Source: Silene latifolia (Eukaryota; Streptophyta; Magnoliopsida; Caryophyllales; Caryophyllaceae). From it: a DNA stretch of 64,000 nucleotides. Within the stretch, counting starts at the first letter, position 1. Each line of letters starts with the position of its first letter. The stretch spans positions 196,667,325-196,731,324 of the forward strand of contig NC_133536.1 in the NCBI RefSeq assembly GCF_048544455.1. Reading direction: 5' to 3'. Positions 45,564-57,341 of this stretch are shown here, piece after piece. Below the pieces are notes generated by a model, which was not told where the DNA came from, searched no databases, and was given only the letters and a program-made list of their open reading frames with translations. The translations under genes were made by a program, and so were the position numbers.

Positions 45564-46221
45564 GATCTTGCAAACAAAAAAAAAAAACAATCATGAAGTG
45601 ATAAATAGGACAGTAATATGAATAACAAAAATAATATTGATAAATAGGAATAAAGACAGAGAAGCTTGTCTACTATCTAACAACATGACGGTAAAATTAA
45701 GGTAACAGACATATGACATATGTTGGCGGGTATCTACTAACAGCAATAGAATTGAAAGATCACAAAGGAATATAAACAGGAGAGTAAAATAAACAAAAGG
45801 AAACATGCATGAAGTGAAGCAAATTTACTAAACACAATTATTCAACACGATTAAACAGAGACGGATCAATTAAACAGCTTAATAATATTACCAACACAAG
45901 AAGTGAAAGAGGAAACCAAACCTGAAGATTATGGAACAAGGTATGCTGTGTGTTAGACTGTTAGAGGGTAGAGATATGATTCTTGTTCTGTTCAACACTT
46001 CAACAACCTTTTTTTATTTTTTTTTTTTTTTTTTTTTAGCTAATACGGTTCTTCTTTTCCTTAACTCAAATTATGATTTCCTTTTCTTTATTTTTTTTTA
46101 GGAAAGTTACCCCTAACTAAGCTGGAAATTGAAAATAGCTTGAAATAAAATAAAAAAAATATACTAATTATATGAATCAATTAAAATTATAGTTTAGCTT
46201 TTTCTTAACTTTATTAGGGAA
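45564..46221. other. Upstream region of F-box gene B
   Basis: Leader and probable 5'-UTR intron (about 45570-45923), then a poly(T) at 46012-46037. From 46038 to 46110 it aligns with the region upstream of gene A but skips 60 bp. Confidence 0.5.
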
Positions 46222-46255
46222 CTAGATTTAATGCCCGGATGATGCAAGGGCATAC
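46222..46255 (-). mobile_element. Helitron 3' terminus
   Basis: On the minus strand: ATGCCC, an 11-nt loop, GGGCAT, TAAAT, CTAG, then T, a Helitron-type 3' end. The rest of the element would lie to the right, where the Retand element has inserted. Its 5' end was not found. Confidence 0.5.
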
Positions 46256-46341
46256 TTGTAATATCCTATGTTTATGAATATTATGATGTTATAATACTCT
46301 AAGGTCCTACTATTTTGCACTTAATTTTGCTGAATTGAACA

Positions 46342-46909
46342 TGTTCCGGGTGTAATTCCAGAGCAGATATTTGTCACCACTCGTAGCTTGTAGAATGATG
46401 TCTTAGCTTGAATCCTCCTTTCGGTCTCCTGAAACGATGAACAAACTGAAGGCTCGGCTGGTGACCGAGCGAACTCACTCCGACGCTCAAGTCAGTAAAC
46501 TTAGAGAGAAGTTGTTGTTACTTGGCGAAGTATATGTTGTAGAGAGATAAGGAAGATATTACCAGATGAATAGTGATTCTTAGGTTAAATTGTGGATCAT
46601 TTCCTCAATGAGGGTTGAGGAGTATTTATAGACTTTCACCTTTTGTCACGTAGTGGCCAAGTGGCCAAGTGGCTAGCAGGTGGAAAGACCGTTCTACCCT
46701 CGGCCGATGGACCCATGGCAGGCCGGCCGAGGGGTCTTGGATATGAGTACGCGGATGTGTGCCCCGGCTGGCTGGTTGCCATGCCGAGACCCAGGTGACA
46801 GGCCGATGGGCTGCATCGGCTAGGCTGTCTAAGTCGTTGACTTGCTGTGGATGTCTTTGACCTTGCTCAATATGTTGACTTGGTCAGCGGTGCAGAATAT
46901 GCCCCATCA
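46342..46909 (-). repeat. 3' LTR of the Retand-like element
   Basis: 568 bp, TG..CA ends. Preceded (on the minus strand) by a G-rich purine tract (CTGGGGGCAAAT). Confidence 0.95.
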
Positions 46910-47403
46910 ATTTGCCCCCAGCGTAGTCTATGCCGTGGTATGGGCTCCGATGTATGTTGAGCGTATATTCTGCGCAAGTAATTTGCAAAAATTTTTCTGC
47001 ATCGGCTTCTTCTACTGCATCGACTTCTTCTGCTTAGGCCGTACCATATCCCCCCTCCACATGGACGTGTAAAGGGCATCCGATGTGGAAAAGAAAGTGA
47101 CGCTGGCCGAGACCAGGGTTGAGAGTGCCGGTTGTTTTTGATTGCCCCCGGCCGGGTGCTACCTAGCTTGGTTGATCATGTGGCTGGCGGAGAACAGATA
47201 CTTAGGAATTCGTTGAGGAAGATGAATAGGCAAGGAGATATGAATGGGCGTGTTGAAGACGCTTGGTCACTGTTGCATTGATTGACGTTCAACTGTTACA
47301 ACGATTGACATTCCGTGGTTGCATGTCCGACACGTGTCTGTTCGCTGATTGGCTGATGCTTCATGGGCTGTGCCCTGATTGGTCCATCTTCATGGGCTTT
47401 TCC

Positions 47404-47413
47404 CTATAAATAG
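47404..47413 (+). promoter_or_regulatory. TATA box of the antisense gene region
   Basis: CTATAAATAG on the plus strand, opposite to gag-pol and about 180 bp before the first plus-strand methionine (47593), followed by a CT-rich leader (TTCTTCTCTCT). This suggests independent transcription of the antisense gene. Confidence 0.5.
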
Positions 47414-47592
47414 GGCAGTTAGTCCCTGAAATTGGCCACCAATTTCATTCTCTCCAAAATTTTCTTCTCTCTAAACTTTCAAGGGCTTCTTTTTCTTCCA
47501 ATTTTCAGAGTTGTCACCTCGGCTAGTGTTTTTCTTCAAGGTAAACAAACAAAATTTCCAACTTTTAATTGTAAAGTTTATTTGTTGTGAAC

Positions 47593-50175
47593 ATGTCTTC
47601 TGCTGATGCCGGACCTAGTAACCGTGCGCCGGGGGGTTCCCCGTCGCGTCCTGATGAGGAGGGGTATTAGACGCCATCCCGCTAAGGTCCGGGGGTCCTA
47701 GGTCTCCTTCTCCCGAAGTTGATCCACAAATTTTGGAGGAATGGGAGGATGAGGATGTTGATGATGACGATGGTGATGATGAGAGGACTCCTTCTGATGG
47801 TAAGAGGCCGCATATCCTGGATCACGGCGAGGCCTGCATGACTGGTCTTGACCGTGCCTGGACCAATAAATTCGCCAGTTGCTCCGGTGGAACTCTTTTC
47901 GGGGGTCATTTCTCCTTCGGTGAGGGGTACAAAATTGTTATCCCCGAGGAGGGTCAGGCGGTCTGTTGCCCTCCCCCGGGTCATATCGGCGTATATATCA
48001 GGCACCTGGAGTATGGGCTCCGGTTTCCTTTGAATGAATACGTCATGGCCATCATCAAAGCTATGAACGTCGCTGTGGCCCAACTGCATCCGTTGGCCAT
48101 TAGGACGATAGTCGGCTTTGTGTGGCTCTGTCTCTTTAGGGGGGAGACCCCAACAGTTAACTTATTCCGCCGACTCCATCATCTTCGACCGTCAATCTCC
48201 GGTAAAGTGGGGTGGTACAGCGTGCAGATGGAGCCGGGCTACGTCTCCGTTGATAAGCTCTCTTCCTGTAAGGACTGGAAGGGGCGATGGGTGTATGTCG
48301 AAGTGCCAGATGACTATCCGCTGCCCCGGTCCTTCCAGCACCAAGTTAATTTGCGGTGTGAGAGTAAGGCAGAGCACGACAAATGGGTCACCCGGGGTAA
48401 GCTGAAGATGGACGCTTCGATGGTCCCTCTTACTGCGGATGAGAAGCGGGCGATGCAGCTGTTTGATGCTGAGAAGGGATGGGTGCCCCCGACTCAGATT
48501 ATTCTTCAGGATGAGCTGCTTTGCCGCGTCGGCCTCATACCGGCCCTCAACCAGGGTGAGTGGGGTCGGTGTGAGGCCCATCTTTGCCTGTTATGCTCCT
48601 GTTTTAGAGCTTTGTTTTACTTCTTTTATGTAACTCTTGTTTGATTTCTTGCAGACCGGTTTGGCCAGGATCTGTCTGAGAGGACCTTGAAGAGGTTAGG
48701 GCTTGATAAGGACGGGAAGGTCGTTCAGCGACATCCTACGACTGACGCGCGTGATCGTAGACTGGCTCCCAACGAACTCATGGACAAGCAGCTGAAGACA
48801 CTGGATCCGGCGGCGGCCCAAGTACGGGTTCTCGGAGGCGTGCCGAAGAGAACAAAGAAGGCAGCGTCCAGGTTGGCGACGGCGTCTGTGCCAACTCCCT
48901 CTTCGACCCCAGCGGTTCAGAAGGAGCATGTGGAGGTCGTCGATATCTCTGGGGAGGTGGTGACCGTTGCGAGGGGCCCTCCTCCTCCAAATAAGAGAAA
49001 GGAGCCACCGCCTGCTTCCACCGTTGCCGGGGAGAAGAATGACTCAGCCGACCCTCCATTCAAGAGGGTCCAGACTGATACGGATCTAACTTGCGGTTCA
49101 GACTTAGCTGGTTCGTTGGACATTCCCGATGACAGACTCTCTGATGTGTCAGTGCATGTTGACATGGATGCTCTGTGTAAATTTTTTGTAGATCCGCCGT
49201 CGGCGATCGCCGTTCTCACCGAGCGGCGGCTACGAAACGACCGAGAAGGCGGGCGATAGAAGTGCCACCGCTGACTCCTTGCTTCAGAAGATTCCCCCCA
49301 CCGAGCTTGTGGCAGAGGGTACGAAAATATGCAAGAGGCTGGCGAAGTGGACTCAACTAGCCGGCTCCCACATTATGGAGCAAGAAAAGGCCATGGCCCA
49401 AACTGGGCCATTGATCGAACGGCTTAAGCTTGATCTCTCCGCTGCAAAGGGGGAAGCCGGGAAGGCTAAGCTGGACCTCCTTGCTTCCCGAAATCGTGAG
49501 GAGGAAACTGAGAAGCGGCTATTGGCCGAGAGGGCCAAAGTTGAGGCTGCTGATGCCGCCACCGCCAAGTTGATGGAGGAGCGGGACAGGTATAAAGGCG
49601 CTCATGACGCCGTGTTTGCCAAAAGGGAAGAGTGGAAGGATCTGTTCCATGCCCAGTCGGAGGCGCACAGGGACACAAGGGCTATCCTTGCTCAGAAGGA
49701 GAAGGATATTGAGATGCTTCAAACTGAGCTTATCCCTAAAATGTGCGCCCAATTCCGGGACCAGGCCGAGGAGGCGACCGGGGAGGCAATCAAGCTCTTC
49801 CCGAAGGCTCCTTCCCGTGGGATAAATTTGACCAGCTTCGGATGAGATGGCCGATCTTTGCGGAAACAGGCGGCTGAGGAGAAGGCGGAGGCGGCGAAGG
49901 CGGCTCGGATAGGCGAGGCCAAGGCGGCCTATGATGCAAAGATGAAGGAGGCCCAAGAGGAGGCCGAGAGGCTAAAGGCACTTGAAAATGTCAAGCCTTC
50001 TCCCGAGCCGGCCACCGAAGATCTTTCTTGCTACCTGGAGATGGAGGGCGAAACGAATAGGCATAGGGAGACGGGCGGTCGTCACCAGACTCACCCGACA
50101 TCTCGGATAGCTTTAGCTGTTCGGGGGCCAACTGTTGAGCCTTTCCTCCCTGCCATCTTTTGGCGCTTCAAATGA
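47593..50175 (+). pseudogene. Antisense gene region of the Retand-like element (PF04195-like)
   Basis: Plus-strand coding blocks lie between pol and the 3' LTR, opposite to gag-pol. The first block contains PPGHIGVYIRHLEYGLRFPL, FVWLCLFRGETPTVNLF and GWYSVQ, matching the plant putative gypsy-type transposon domain known from antisense ORFs of Tat-lineage elements. Later blocks are Pro/Lys-rich (about 48.8-49.1 kb) and then a long Ala/Glu/Lys coiled coil (about 49.3-50.0 kb). An intron-like GT..AG interval lies in the 48.6-kb area. The role of this protein is unknown. Treated as a fossil: it is broken in a few places. Confidence 0.75.
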
Positions 50176-50539
50176 TATGTTTGTAATATTTTGCTTTTCT
50201 TTTCCTTGTTTTGTTGTAAAACTCTTGGTAGGTTGTGTTTAGGCTTATCCCTATGGGGACGGCCGTCGTCTGTATTCTCCTTGTAATCATTTTCAATAAA
50301 GTTTGTCTTATTGGCCCTCGGCTTGGCCGGAGCTTTGATCACAATCCTTCACTTGTCTTCTTGCATTATTAATTGAGTGCCTTCGTTTTTGCCGTCGGCA
50401 TGGCCGAGGTAGTTAGAATGCATATCTCAACTGTGTTTAACGTCTTTTTAAACATGTCGGCATGTTGGTCGCTTCCTCTTTCACTCTCGGTCTTGGCCGA
50501 GGCGTCCGATTTGCGCTTCCCAACCGCCGTTGTGGACAT

Positions 50540-51130
50540 GTTAGCGTATCGACCGTTGTGTCCCCGTCGCTCCCGGCTTTGGCCGGGGTTATCGAGGTTA
50601 CGGCGCGACAGCGTTCGTATCTGTAGACATATTGATCGCTTACTCTGCCAGGCCCTCGGTTGACCGAGGCGGCTAGAATTGCGTCTCAACTGTACTGAGT
50701 ATACGTTTCTTCTAGCGTATCGGTCGTTGTGACCCCGTCACTCCCGGTTTTGGCCGGGGCAATCGGGGTTACGGCTCGACAGCGTTCGTATCTGTAGACA
50801 TATTGACTGTTTCCTCTGCCAGGCCTTCGGTTGTCCGAGGCGGCTAGAATTGCGTCTCAACTGTACTGAGTATACGTTTCTTCTAGCGTATCGGTCGTTG
50901 TGTCCCCGTCACTCCCGGTTTTGGCCGGGGCAATCGGGGTTACGGCTCCACAGCGTTCGTATCTGTAGACATATTGACCGCTTCCTCTGCCAGGCCTTCG
51001 GTTGACCGAGGCGGCTAGAATTGCGTCTCAACTGTATTGAGTATACGTTTCTTCTAGCGTATCGGTCGTTGTGTCCCCGTCACTCCCGGTTTTGGCCGGG
51101 GCAATCGGGGTTACGGCTCGACAGCGTTTC
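50540..51130. repeat. 171-bp tandem repeat in the Retand-like element
   Basis: Copies of CCCCGTC(A/G)CTCCCGG start at about 50562, 50733, 50904 and 51075, an exact 171-bp period for about 3.4 units. Each unit includes TTACGGCTCGACAGCGTTCG and TTCTTCTAGCGTATCGGTCG phrases. A more diverged copy may precede it (50360-50540). Variable tandem repeats at this location are a known feature of Retand/Ogre elements. Confidence 0.9.
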
Positions 51131-51259
51131 TTTCTCTTTGGGTGACTGCCTGGTGGCAACTATGGAGGGGACAAGCACTTTGATGGAAAACTCGGGTGAT
51201 TCTTCATTTGTTGTGATCATGCGTTGGGGTGTCCACAATGGGTTTGGACACCTCCGCCG

Positions 51260-54200
51260 CTATACAAAGTACTTTCTTAGGTTGTCGGTGTTCCAATGGC
51301 TCATCAAAGGCACACCCTCCATGTCTGTCAGCCGGTATGTACCCGGCCTCATCTCTTCAACCACTTTGTAGGGACCCTCCCAGTTAGCCGTCAATTTACC
51401 ATGAATATTTCCTTTGTTGGTGGCGGCCGACTTTCTTAGGACTAGATCTCCTACTTTTAAGTCCCTTTTGTGGACTCTTCGGTTATAGGCTCTTCTCATC
51501 CGGTTTTGGTATACTGCTAAGTTGAGGCGTGCTGTATCTCGGCTTTCTTCGACCAGATCTAGGGAGGCTTTCAGGCCTTCCTCATTTTCAACTGGGTTAA
51601 AGGTAGTCGTTCTGAATGTTGGCACCGTTGCTTCAATTGGCAGGACTGCTTCGGACCCGTAGACTAAGTGGAAGGGGCTGTACCCCGTTGCTTCCTTTTC
51701 CGTGGTCCGAAGGGACCACAGGACGCCGGGTAGTTCATCGGCCCATCTTCCCTTAAGGTCTTCAATTGTCTTCTTCAAACCGTTGAGGATTGTTTTATTG
51801 GCTGCCTCCGCCTGCCCGTTGCTCTGTGGGTGGCAGACGGAGGAGTATGCAAACTTGATGCCCACTCTTCTAACCGATTCATTATCGAGTCACTCCGAAC
51901 TCTCGGCCGTGGTCGAATACCATGACTTGGGGCAACCCAAAACGAGTTATAACATTTTCCCATTACCTTTCTATGACGGCTGCTGTGTGCTCTTCGCTGA
52001 TAGCTACAGCTTCAACCCATTTGGTGAAGTAATCAACGGCGACGATCAAGAACTTCCTTCCTCCGGAGGCCGTTGGAAACGGCCCTAGCATATCCATCCC
52101 CCACTGTGCGAAAGGAAGGGGACTAAGCACCGGTTGTAGGTCCCGGGAAGGAGCATGTATCACCGGAGCATGCATCTGACAGTTTTTGCACTTCTTGGTC
52201 TTTGTTCTGGAATCTTCAAGCATGGTGGGCCAGAAGTAGCCGGCTCGGAGAGCTTTGTGGGCTAGTGTTCTTGCCCCCATGTGATGGCCGCAGATGCCTT
52301 CGTGAATCTCTGTTAGAATTAGCTCCGCGTCGGCTGGGCCGACACATTTCAAAAGTGGTCTTATTACGGACCTTCTGTATAATTCTCCTTCAAACACCAA
52401 GTACCTTGATGCGATCCTTTTTATCTTGGCCGAGATATTGCGGTCCTCCGGCAACTCATTTGTAAGTTTGTATTTCATTATCGGAGTCATCCACGTCGTC
52501 TCGGTTTCCACGTCGCCCACCATGCCGACGGCCTCAGTGATGCTCTTCGCATTCCTGATATCTACCAGCACGGTTCGGCTGACATTCTTGATGGTTGAGC
52601 TGGCAAGTTTTGAGAGAGCGTCGGCCCGGTTGTTCTCAGATCTGGGAACGCATTGGATTTGGAAAGATTTCAATTTTGCTATGTCAGCTTTCACCCTTTC
52701 TAGGTACCTTACCATCCCGTCGTCCCGAGCCTCAAACTCTCCTCTGATTTGGTTAGTAACCAACAGTGAGTCTGTCTTCAACACAATGTGTTATGCTCCG
52801 GCAGCTCTAGCTAGCTCAACTCCGGTTATCACCGCCTCGTATTCGGATTCGTTGTTCGAGGCCGAGAAGGTAAATTTCAAGGCATACTCAAACTCGTCCC
52901 CGTTTGGGCTGATGATAAGGATGTCGGCTCCTGAGCTGTTTGCCGTGGAGGAACCATCGGTGTATACTTCCCATACCCCGGGGTGTGATTCTTCTTGGTA
53001 AGTGCACTCGGCAAGGAAGTCTGCAAGTGCCTGCCCCTTTATCGAGGGCCTCGGCTTGTACTGAATGCCGAAACCAGAGAGTTTCACTGCCCATTTGATA
53101 AGCCTACCGGATTGTTCGAATTTTTCCAAAGCTTTCTCCAATGGCTGGTCGGTTAGGACCATCACGGGATTTGCGTCGAAGTAGGGTTTTAACTTCCTTG
53201 CGGCAACGACGACGGCGAAGGCTGCTTTTTCAATTAGTGGGTAATTTCTCTCGGCGGGCAACAGCGTATGGCTGACAAAGTAGATTGGGTGTTCTTTGTT
53301 TGTCTTCTTCCCCGATGATCACGGCAGACCGACCGTGGCCAAGGTAAAATATCGCTTATGTACGGGTATAGCGTCTCCCCGATCGGCCCAGACAGAGTTG
53401 GGAGAGTCTGAAGATGAGCTTTCAGTTGCTTGAAAGCTGTGCTCTGTTCCTCCCCCCAGCTGAAGTCTTTATTCCCCTTCAATACTTTGAAGAATGGGGT
53501 GCTCTTGTCGACTGACCGAGAGATGAAACGGGCTAGAGCCGCCATTCTCCCGGTCGATCATAACCTCTTTTCGATTCCTTGGCTCCGTGGGTCTAGGATT
53601 GCTCGGACTTTGTCCGGATTGGCATCAATTCCCCGGCGCCGACAAGTACGCCGAGGAACTTACCTGCCCGGACACCGAAGTTGCATTTCATTGGGTTGAG
53701 CTTCATCTTGTATTTCCTTAGTGAACAAAATGTCTCGTGTAAATCGGCCAAGTGCTCGCTGTCAGACTTGCTTTTTACAATAGCATCGTCGACGTAAGCC
53801 TCAATGTTTCGCCCTTTTTTATTTTGGAACACTTTGTCCACCAGTCTTGTGTATGTTGCACCGGCGTTCTTCAAACCAAACGGCATCATTTTGTACATGT
53901 ATGTGCCGTTAGCGGTGATGAATGCGCATTTAGGCATGTCTTCCTCGGCCATGAATACCTGGTGATACCCCGAGAAGGCGTCCAGCAGGCTCAGCATGGT
54001 GTAGCCTGCCGTGGCGTCAATTAAACTATCTATTCGGGGCAAGGGAAAACAATCCTTGGGGCACGCTTTATTAAGATTGGTAAAATCTACGCACATCCTC
54101 CATGCCCCCGATGACTTCCTCACCATCACAACATTGGCTAACCACTCAGGATAAGTACAAGGCATGATAAAGCCCGCCGCTAGTAATTTATCTACCTCGG

Positions 54201-57200
54201 CTTTGATGGCCTCATCTTTCTCGGCTGAGGAGTTCCTCATCCTTTGCTTGACAGGGCGAGCGGTGGGGAGTACGTTCAGCTTGTGAATAATTACCTCCCG
54301 GCTCACGCCTGGCATCTCGGCCGCTGAGTAGGCGAAGACGTCTTTGTTCTTCCTCGCAGTCTAGGAGAGCGGCCCGAATCCTGGTTCCCGGTTGACACCG
54401 ATAGTTACGGTGCGCCCGGGTCAACTTCCACCTCTTCGATCTCGGCTCCTTCGACCATGCCGACAGAGTTATCCATGCGTTCGCCCCCCTGTTGCAAGGA
54501 TGGGCTCTTCCCCTTCTCTGACTCCTTCGCCACTTTGAAGGATTGCATGTTGCACCCTCTGGCAGATATTTGGACATTGACTACCTCATCCCTCTCGTTC
54601 TTTGAGACGAGTTTATGCGCTTCCCCCCGGTCCGAGACATACATTAATGTCAGGGCCCGGATGGACATCACTGCGTCGGCCTCACTCAGAGTGACTCGGC
54701 CTATGAGGACGTTGTAGGCAGACGAACCGTCAATGACCACGAACTCAGACATAACGTTCTTGGCCGCACTTCCCTCGCCGAACATCACCGGCAGCCTGAT
54801 TGACCCCGGGGTACCAGTAGGCCCAGAAAAGCCGTACAACGGGTTGGTGCGGGGCTCAAGTCTTCAACCTTCGACCGAGGCCGAGAAAGCATTCTCTGTA
54901 CATAATGTTTGTGTAGGCGCTGTGTCAATCGTGGCACCTCTTCACCAAGTGGTTGGCTATGTTCAGGTGGACTGTAAGTGGGTCGCTGTGAGGAGCGATG
55001 ACTCCCTCGTAGTCCTTCTTCCCAATGGTCATATCGGGGATGTTGGAAGCGGGGGTTGCTGTGTTGGGCACAAAGTTGATGGCCTGATATAGTTCATTCA
55101 GGTGCCGTTTGTGCCCATGAGCGGACCCACCGTTCTCGTTGCCCCCGATGACAACATGGATTACTCCTATCCGTTCAAAGACGGATTTGCTATTCGACCC
55201 GCCGACATCTGTTTTTTGGCCTCCGGCAACATATTTGCCGAGGCTCCCCTTCCGGATCAGCTCTTCAATGGCATTTTTCAGATGTCGGCAGTCGTTAGTT
55301 AAGTGGCCGGTGTGGCCGTGGTACTCACAGTACTGGCTCGTGTCACCGTCACTCCTCGGCCTGGGGGGCCTTTCCCACTTCTGACCCTCGTTTTTGCTCA
55401 GGGCGAAGACCTCGGCGGCCGATACGACCAGGGGGGTGTGATCATTGTACCGCTTTCGGTAGTACAGTCCCGAACTCCCCCCGGCGTCCGCCGAGTTCTG
55501 TTTCCTGGCAGACTTGTCAGACCGTGACCCATTATTGTCACGGCGTCTTTCATCCGGGTTGTCCTCCCGGTGGCTCTTCTTCTCTGAGTGCCCAGCCTCG
55601 CTGTGGTCTACCCAGGTCTTGTGATAGTCCTCTACCTTGATGGCTTGGTCGGCCATCTTCCTGGCGGCGTCTAAACCTAGACCTCCGTACTTGATGAGCT
55701 CGTTTTTTAAGTCTCCCCTTGGGAGGCCTTTCATCAACGCGAAGGCCGCCAGTTCGGGATTAATCTCTCGAATCTGCTGAATCTTGCCGTCGAACCTCTT
55801 CACATAGCTTCGTAGAGACTCGCCCCCCTCCTGTTTGATAGTTAGGAGATCCAACGTCTCCACGGCCCTCCTCTTATTGCAAGAGTACTGGGCTAAAAAG
55901 GCGTCCCTTAGGTCGGCGTAACAGTATACCGAACCGTCGGGCAACCCCTTGTACCAACTTTGAGCCATCCCATGCAAGGTCGTTGGGAAGACTCGGCACC
56001 AGACTTCATCGGGCTGTTCCCACACCGACATGTACGACTTAAAAGCCTCGGCATGGTCGGTGGGGTCGCTATCCCCTTTGTATGTGAACGCCGGCAATTT
56101 TAGCTTGGTTGGCACGGCGGTTTCAAGGACATAGGCACTGAGGGGCTGTCTGACCACGTGTCGAATGACACGCGGCGATCGGCTCCTCGCATTCCTAGTC
56201 CGGCTCTTCTCCTCGTAGCGGGAAGGACTCCTTCTCCGACTCGGGCTTCTTCTCCGACTCTGCTGAGTCGGACTTCTTTCACTCCTCTAAGGCAGGCCTC
56301 GTCGGTGCTGCGGCGACGCTGTCCTCCCGTGAGTACGGGGAGGACTCAGGTCTACCACTAGCACTTTGGGCTCCTCCGGCGTCTTGGCAGGGTCAGCTTC
56401 TCCTAGTGCTCCGTTCAAGTTTCTCGGAGTCACATTTTGGGCCCTGGTCTCCTGGACGGGTTCCACCGCTCTTGTCGGTGAGACAGTGTGGTTTTGTGTC
56501 TGTGAATTCGCATGAATCCACCCCCAAAGCAATGGTCAGGCGGAGGCGGCCAACAAACAAGTACTGGTCGGCCTCCGGAAACGCAACATTGCCGCTGGTT
56601 GCCTGATTTGAACTCCTTTCTCCAATAATGAGACAGGTTTCTAACTGGTGGCTGGCTGACTATACGCTATCGTTTTACGCTAGCTAGTGAATGGGACCGG
56701 CTTCGCCTGACTTCGGGCAAGACCACTCCTTCGGGCCTCTCTTTGAATGACTAGGATTAGATTATAGGAATGTACTATAGAACTATAGATCAGAATGGAT
56801 TGAAGTGCCGGTCTCTGCCTCTGGCTCCGACACACAAGGAAAGACGCGGTGGGGAAGAAAGCAGCCCTAGCCTCTGTCCGGCCGATCATTCCGCTGGCAT
56901 CTCGCATTCACGCCCTCGTTTGACTGCCGCTCGGGGATGTAGTTGTAGATACGGGACAGGCCCTGAAGCGAAGGACGGGAACGAGCGGAATCAATGTGTT
57001 CCAATTTCTAGCCGGCGTACTACCAATTAGGTCCAGGAGTATCTTCAGTTTTGCTGCATCAACCACATGTCCCATGATGGTGACCTGGTCGGCGGGCAGC
57101 GGCGTATCTGGTATTATTGGCATCCCATACTCCGGTTGGATTACTTGGCCGACGGAGGGTTGCGCAACTCCAGATTTGTGGACGGTATCATCTTGGCAGA

Positions 57201-57243
57201 ATTCGGGTTCGTCAGTCACGAATACCTCTTGTTGTTTCGACAT
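51260..57243 (-). pseudogene. Retand-like gag-pol coding region (fossil)
   Basis: Domains on the minus strand: gag N-terminus (about 57.24-57.0 kb), retrotransposon gag domain (about 56.1-55.6 kb, with WYKGLPDGSVYCYADL and LRSYVKRFDGKI), a CEYHGHTGHLTNDC knuckle (about 55.3 kb), retropepsin-type protease (about 54.8-54.6 kb, VIDGSSAYNVLIGR), reverse transcriptase (54.3-53.6 kb; ACPKDCFPLPRID, FSGYHQ, AYVDD), RNase H (53.5-52.7 kb; YTDGSST), integrase (52.4-51.3 kb; CKNCQ, GMDMLGPFP, HPQSNGQAEAANKT). The RT-before-integrase order marks Ty3/gypsy. A separate integrase-like fragment on the other strand lies near 56.5 kb. It is broken several times. Confidence 0.85.
56510..57010. other. Foreign block in the gag region, possibly mitochondrial
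   Basis: This ~0.5-kb block interrupts the gag region and does not resemble it. It has a plus-strand PQSNGQAEAANKQVL (gypsy integrase-like) piece and then phrases such as GACTTCGGGCAAGACCAC and CTTCGGGCCTCTCTTT that recall plant mitochondrial intergenic DNA. Origin unproven. Confidence 0.4.
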
Positions 57244-57322
57244 CTTCTTAGCTTTTTGGGTGGGTTTTTGTGTTTTTTTTTTTTCGTTTGGGAATGAATG
57301 TGACTAGCTTCTAGTGTCGATT

Positions 57323-57341
57323 TCCCACAGACGGCGCCAAT
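57323..57341 (-). promoter_or_regulatory. Primer-binding site of the Retand-like element
   Basis: TTGGCGCCGTCTGTGGG on the minus strand, next to the LTR. It begins TGGCGCC, complementary to a tRNA 3' end. The exact tRNA was not determined. Confidence 0.75.

Noticed and set aside
48192-50175. Minus-strand frames of 70-145 residues opposite the Retand antisense region
   Set aside because: Mirror frames of GC-rich coding sequence; no motif, whereas the plus strand shows family domains.
51702-55527. Plus-strand frames up to 191 residues across Retand pol
   Set aside because: Complement of recognised RT, RNase H and integrase domains; no independent support.
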